Shown here: positions 59,801-64,000 of the stretch, piece after piece
How the letters are laid out: each line of letters starts with the position of its first letter
How positions within the stretch are numbered: position 1 is the stretch's first letter
DNA from: Yamagishiella unicocca
Lineage: Eukaryota > Chlorophyta > Chlorophyceae > Chlamydomonadales > Volvocaceae
Direction: 5' to 3'
NCBI GenBank assembly: GCA_003116995.1
Contig: BDSL01000002.1
Span: 248,001 to 312,000 of the forward strand
DNA length: 64,000 nucleotides
The notes under the pieces: generated by a model
The model's input: only the letters and a program-made list of their open reading frames with translations
Database searches by the model: none
Told to the model about the DNA's origin: nothing
Position numbers and translations under genes: made by a program

Positions 59801-60562
59801 CGGTCCCCATTTCCCACTTTAGCCTGCCATGCTCCTCTGCTGCCACTGGCACTCCCGAGTGTCTCCTCCAAACGACTCCTGGGCTTCCCGCGACGCGTAC
59901 AGGTTGTGAACGTGCCGGGCCCGGACGGTCAGCCGGCCCAGCCGCAGACGGTGTCCGAGCGCGCGACCCGGGGCTGGCCGCTGCCGCAGTATGTGCCGCA
60001 GTTCGGCTACGTGTCCCTCTTCCCCCTCATCATGAAGCTACTGCCGGTCGGGGAGAGCGCGGCGGCAGCAGCGGCGGCCGGCGAAGCCGCCGCCGGGACG
60101 GGCCTCGACAGCGGCGTGGAGGGAGGAGCTGCGCACAGCGTTGGCGCCGCCGGCGGAGGTGGCGTCGAGCTGACGCTGCAGCAGCTGGCGCTGCTGCAGG
60201 ATGGCTCGCTGCTGTGGAGCCCCCACGGGCTGCGCTCCTTAGCCGTGACGGCGTCGCTCTATAAGAAGCGAAACACGGCGGACGATCCACCCTATTGGCG
60301 CGGCCCGATCTGGATCAACATCAACTATCTGGTGCTGCGCGCGCTGTCACATTACGCAGCCGCCGGCGGCGAGGTCGGCCGGGTCGCTGCCGCCGCGCAC
60401 GACGAGCTGCGGTTGCGGCTGTTGACCACGATTGCCGGTAACTACCAACGGCAAGGATACCTGTACGAGCAGTATGACGACGACACGGGCGGCGGAATGA
60501 GCAGCCACCCCTTCACCGGGTGGACGGCGCTTGTGACCCTGATCGCGGCGCAGGAGTACTAG
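53870..60562 (+). CDS. Processing alpha-glucosidase I (mannosyl-oligosaccharide glucosidase, GH63)
   Basis: ER type II enzyme that removes the outer glucose from the N-glycan Glc3Man9GlcNAc2. Exons: 53870-53900, 53968-54187, 54298-54490, 54702-54851, 55289 to about 55414, about 55540-55609, 55765-55857, 56135-56250, 56509-56602, 56829-57018, 57388-57519, 57812-57888, 58072-58226, 58635-58770, 58924-59068, 59492-59668, 59903-60562. Phases agree throughout, apart from the junction near 55.4 kb, where only a weak GTCGGC donor restores frame. [10 protein letters not shown] leads to a membrane anchor ([17 protein letters not shown]). GH63 motifs: [98 protein letters not shown], then [18 protein letters not shown] at the end. 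An Ala/Gly-rich insert of about 40 residues follows LLPVGE. Confidence 0.92.
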
Positions 60563-61196
60563 CTGGGGTCCGGTGAAACCTAAAGTGGTCTCGTGTACTT
60601 TATCATCTATGCTGGCGTGGCTGCCTATCATAATGCTCGGCTACGTAAACCTGTGCAACAAGTCGTCTCGCCCGGAGTTTCATGATGCATGGGTTGGCGC
60701 GAAGAAGCGTGTGACTGTTGGTGTGCGTGGAGGGTGCTGGCGGTGTGTTCACAGGCGCAGAGCGTTGCGCCTTTGTTCGCATGGCACCGCACTGCATTGC
60801 ATGTGCACGGCGACTGCTACTTGGCCAGCACCTAGCTTGTCATGGCAGGGCATGGCCTTGGCGGCGGAGCCGCCAGAAGGATCGTACCCTACAACGAGGT
60901 TAGCACGGCCTCGGCCTCAGGTGGTGGTGTTGCGGCCATCCTGTAACCCCAGCGCCCAGATGGCCCTAACTATGACGCTTTATAATAAGGCTTGGGGGAA
61001 GTGATCGCGGCGCTTAACTGTGGACACAGCCCCGTTACATCGCCGTAAAGTGCCAGGAGGAAACAATGACACACACCCAAGTGTGTGAACGTCATCACGC
61101 GAGCAGCAGCGTTCGCGTATTTCCGCCTTGGCAAAGGCAGCCAAGGCCTACTGTCAGGCAAACGGGTTGACAATCGTCAGGCACCTAACCCCTTCC
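60563..61196. other. Convergent gap between glucosidase I and IPK
   Basis: 3' UTRs of both genes; no further gene is seen. TGTAA at 60942-60946 (plus) and TTACA at 61035-61039 (TGTAA on minus) are candidate poly(A) signals for the two genes. Confidence 0.45.
61035..61039 (-). terminator. Candidate TGTAA poly(A) signal (IPK)
   Basis: About 160 bp past the IPK stop on its coding strand. Confidence 0.3.
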
Positions 61197-63658
61197 TCAG
61201 CCAGCCCCAGCACCGGCACGCGGCGCTTGTCTCGCCTCCTTTTCATCCTCCAGCACCACAAGGGTCCCCCGCCATACCCGACCTGTCGGCGCAGGCCCTT
61301 CCAGCTCCCCGTCGGCATCTTGCCGCGTCCGTGACCCCCACCCTGGACCCAAAGCCGCGTCCGCCGCCGCGCCGGGGTCGCCCGCTGCCTCAGCCACCCG
61401 CGGTCCCAGCCGACAAGCCGCGGCGCCGTCCTCGCTGCCTGCCAGTGCAATGACTACCGGGATGCCCAGCCGCGCCACTCGAGCAGCCTCCTCCACCTTG
61501 AGCGCGATGCCACCTGTGCGCCAACCGTGAGGCAACACGCGGCATCGGGCACCCGCTTTGAAGATGAGCCCGATGACGAGTCCGGTGTTGATGGGTGCGA
61601 TTCATGAGTGGCAACCCGCCCAATGCCTGCTGCCGCGGGCCCGTACCAACATCCGTCGCGGCCGCCCCAGCGCGCGTTACCCAGCCTGCCTCCTGACGCT
61701 TACCGGTGACGTCATGTGCCTCCGCGGTCATACGGATCTCGGTGGCAGCTCCTCCGCCGTCGGCTTCTGTAACACGCCAAGTGCCATCTGCAAGGTGTTG
61801 TGGGCGGGCATCGAGCGCCCTTGTGTGGCAGTTCCTTGGCGGGAGGCGCGGAACGGGGGTCTGGCTCTGGGCACTGGAGACGGGTCGCCGAGCAGGAGCG
61901 GCGGGGGAGGTGCGCCGCTCCAGAGCGACCTTCGTCGCACAGTGCAGTGCGACACTTCCTGGCGGTGCCGAAGCAAAGGCGACCTGCTCGGCTGCTCGTA
62001 TTTTTTGCGTCGTTGGGGAAAGCCGCAGTGAAGAGTCCCACACTGTGGCCCTCGTTATCGGGGCCCCTGAAGGGAGGTACCCCGGACGTGCGCCTGCTGA
62101 GCTCAGCCCACAGGCGGCACTCACCCTTGCGTACGGCTATACGACGTAGCAGCCGCGCGCCTTCCTCTTCCGGCGGCCTGTCGTACACACCGGCGACGTT
62201 GGTCTGCGCCGCCGCACAAGTCGTACATGGGAGACGGGCAGGGGTCGGTGGTGGGGTCGGTGTCGGCAGGAGGCTGCGTGCCGCGTTGCTACACGACGAC
62301 GACGAGGCAAGCCAGTGTGCGGCACGGCGCAAGACAGACAGCGTCGCCACCTCCTTGGTTCCCCCTTGCACGTTTCAGGGCGGCGCCGATGCAACACATA
62401 CCGCTCCCATACCAGTGCTGTATTGACATTTGTTGAGTACATTACGGAAAAGCGCTTAGATTGTCAACTATATGGACACTCACCCCCTACGCTTAGATTG
62501 TCAACTATATGGACACTCACCCCCTAGCCAGCAGCGTTTGTTTTAGCCCAACACACCGCCGCCTGCCGGCCTGAGCGCACCCCAGCCGCAGCCGCAAGCA
62601 AGCCCGGCACCCACCAGGAATACCACGAAGTGCGGTCGCAGCTGCTCCGCGAGGTCACGAACCAATGTGTCGCCGCTGAGGATGGTGCAGCCCAGTTGCT
62701 CGTCCAGTACGGCATCGCCGTGCAGTACGGGCAGGAGGCCCGACCTCAGGCAGTCCGCCACCGCGCCGCTGCCCGACTTGCTGACCTGCAATCAAGGCGT
62801 TCGGGTGGGGTGGCATAAAAACCGTTTACGCGACAAGGAAAGGATGGTTGGCGCATGGCCGTCGGACACCGATTGTGTGGGCGCATGCTGCAGCACTGGG
62901 ACTAACTACCGGCAAACCTGTGGAGGCGGCCTGTCGGGGCTGTGTAAAGGAAAAGGAAAAGAAAACGAAGAAGCGTTTCGGGGGGGCCCGATGAGCGGCG
63001 GGGGGGGGATGACGACCTGGGGGGGTCCGATAAGAGGCGAAAGGCGGCATAAGGACCCGTTTCCACGCATGGGTCTGCTGCGGGGGTGCGGAATGAGCGG
63101 CGAGCAGGGCAGGTCGTGTTGGGATGTCCCTACAATCCCCGGACGCAGCGTCCTCGACACGGGTGCCGCCTGGCTGGCATGTGCTGCCGGTAGGCGACGC
63201 CGGGAAATGGAAATGGACATAACGGTAAGGGTTTCGAGGCGCGTAATGACCCGTGACGATCTGAGCCCCAACCTGCGGACTAGTCCGTGCCGAACGACAG
63301 CAAGGATAGGATACTGGGTGCTCTGAGTCAGGTGCGTTCGGCGAGCTCACGCAGCGGCCTCGACACCCCCACCTGCCGGTGCCGGGTGGTGTAGTGGCCA
63401 AAGGGCGAAAGTCCCACCGCAGGGGCACCAGCTGCATGCAGGAAGAGCGGCCAAGGCGTCAGCGGGCAGGGAAGAGCGGGGCATCAGGGGGAAGAGCGGG
63501 AGGAGTGGGGCGACCGCCTTCTGCAGCCTAACGCGCCAAAGGCCTTCCCCGCGTGCCCCTGCCTCCTGGTTGGCAATACACACATTGGCTGCCGCCGCCC
63601 AGCCTCACCCTGCACCAGCTCTGCAACCACATGGCCGTTCAGCTTCGTCACGGAGGCC
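61197..63658 (-). CDS. IPK: Isopentenyl phosphate kinase (5' end beyond window)
   Basis: Amino-acid-kinase-fold enzyme that phosphorylates isopentenyl phosphate to isopentenyl diphosphate. Visible exons: 63658-63609, 63431-63373, 62785-62615, 62203-62125, 61787-61704, 61513-61197, all in phase. Motifs: VTKLNGHVVAELVQAGAPAV, GLSPFGHYTTRHRQ, LLPVLHGDAVLDEQLGCTIL, SGDTLVRDLAEQLRPH, then NVAGVYDRPPEEEGARLLRR, HDVTGGIALKVEEAARVARL and GIPVVIALAGS. The PVLHGDAV..D...GCTILSGD block is diagnostic for IPK. The N-terminal third, with the phosphate-binding Lys/Gly loop and the catalytic His, lies right of the window. The C-terminus after RVWRGTLVVLED has a tail of about 18 unconserved residues. Confidence 0.9.
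62453..62526. repeat. Perfect 37-bp tandem duplication (IPK intron)
   Basis: Two identical head-to-tail 37-bp units, 62453-62489 and 62490-62526, each starting CGCTTAGATTG and ending CACCCCCTA. They lie in the intron between the 62785-62615 and 62203-62125 exons. Confidence 0.95.
62815..62858 (+). repeat. 44-bp dispersed repeat, copy 2 (IPK intron)
   Basis: Counterpart of 34538-34581 (41 of 44 identical), here in the IPK intron between 63373 and 62785. It is on the plus strand, so antisense to IPK, whereas copy 1 is sense to ATAD1. Confidence 0.85.
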
Positions 63659-64000
63659 CTGGAGGTGGGCGGAACGCAGACGGGGTGTGGACGACGATGG
63701 GGCAGGTGCGCAGTGCACCAGGCTCCGGGTGCTCCCTTGGTGTGCGAACTTGTGGGCCCCCGCAAGGGCCCTCAAAACAACACCGGCACCAAGACCTTTC
63801 GTTACCGGTATTATTCCAATTGCGTTTGACTGGAACAGCGCAACGGCAGCGACCGCTCGAGAGCGACCGGTCAGCCTCCTGCTGCACAGCAGCACAATAT
63901 GTCACCGGTGTATTATCCCCTGTCCAGCCCTTGTGTCTAAACCCGGTACGATGCCGCAGGCCTGCATAAGTGCCGCGCATCGCATTGCGTACGCTGCCCC
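63659..64000 (-). other. IPK intron running off the right edge
   Basis: The acceptor at 63660-63659 (CTCCAG) opens the first visible IPK exon. No further exon is recognised up to the edge. Confidence 0.5.

Overview
The window is nuclear DNA of a eukaryote, most likely a chlorophyte green alga of the Chlamydomonas/Volvox type or a relative. Its genes carry many short GT-AG introns, with GTGAG/GTGCG/GTAAG donors and CAG acceptors. TGTAA motifs lie a few hundred bases past several stop codons, and the gene set is algal/plant-like: MOT2-type molybdate transporter, plant-type Deg protease, isopentenyl phosphate kinase, CAF16/ABCI-type ATPase. No rRNA, convincing tRNA, CRISPR array or bacterial operon was seen. 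The species cannot be named from the sequence alone.

Layout, left to right: a type II membrane glycosyltransferase on the minus strand, cut by the left edge (1-2308); a small membrane protein (2689-2985, -); a soluble CAF16-like ABC ATPase (3717-5839, +); a large INCENP homologue with an internal acidic repeat (7157-12953, +); a LYR-motif protein (13516-14030, -); a MOT2/MFSD5-type transporter (14953-19189, -); a tentative small gene (about 21.0-21.5 kb, -); a degraded coding region (about 23.0-24.05 kb, -); a RING finger + protein kinase + ubiquitin-like fusion (24110-28709, -); a gene-poor 3.9 kb stretch holding an inverted-repeat element; an ATAD1/Msp1 AAA ATPase (32598-36032, +); a four-TM protein (36223-37027, -); EMC2 (37875-41432, -), divergent from a Deg9-like protease (41772-47193, +); a second copy of the four-TM protein (47472-48368, -); a gene-poor stretch with tandem repeats and one uncharacterised 142-aa ORF (50265-50693, -); processing alpha-glucosidase I (53870-60562, +); and isopentenyl phosphate kinase (61197 to the right edge, -), whose 5' end lies outside.

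Exon models were built by eye and tested by intron phase. For CAF16, INCENP, LYR, ATAD1, EMC2, Deg, both four-TM paralogues and most of the other genes, every junction keeps frame, which is strong internal support. Several genes serve membrane-protein and ER/mitochondrial quality control (EMC2, ATAD1, glucosidase I), but nothing shows that this clustering is functional. The most unusual items are the RING-kinase-UBL fusion, the INCENP with ten 27-bp repeats, two GC-AG introns, and two dispersed repeat families that sit partly inside introns.
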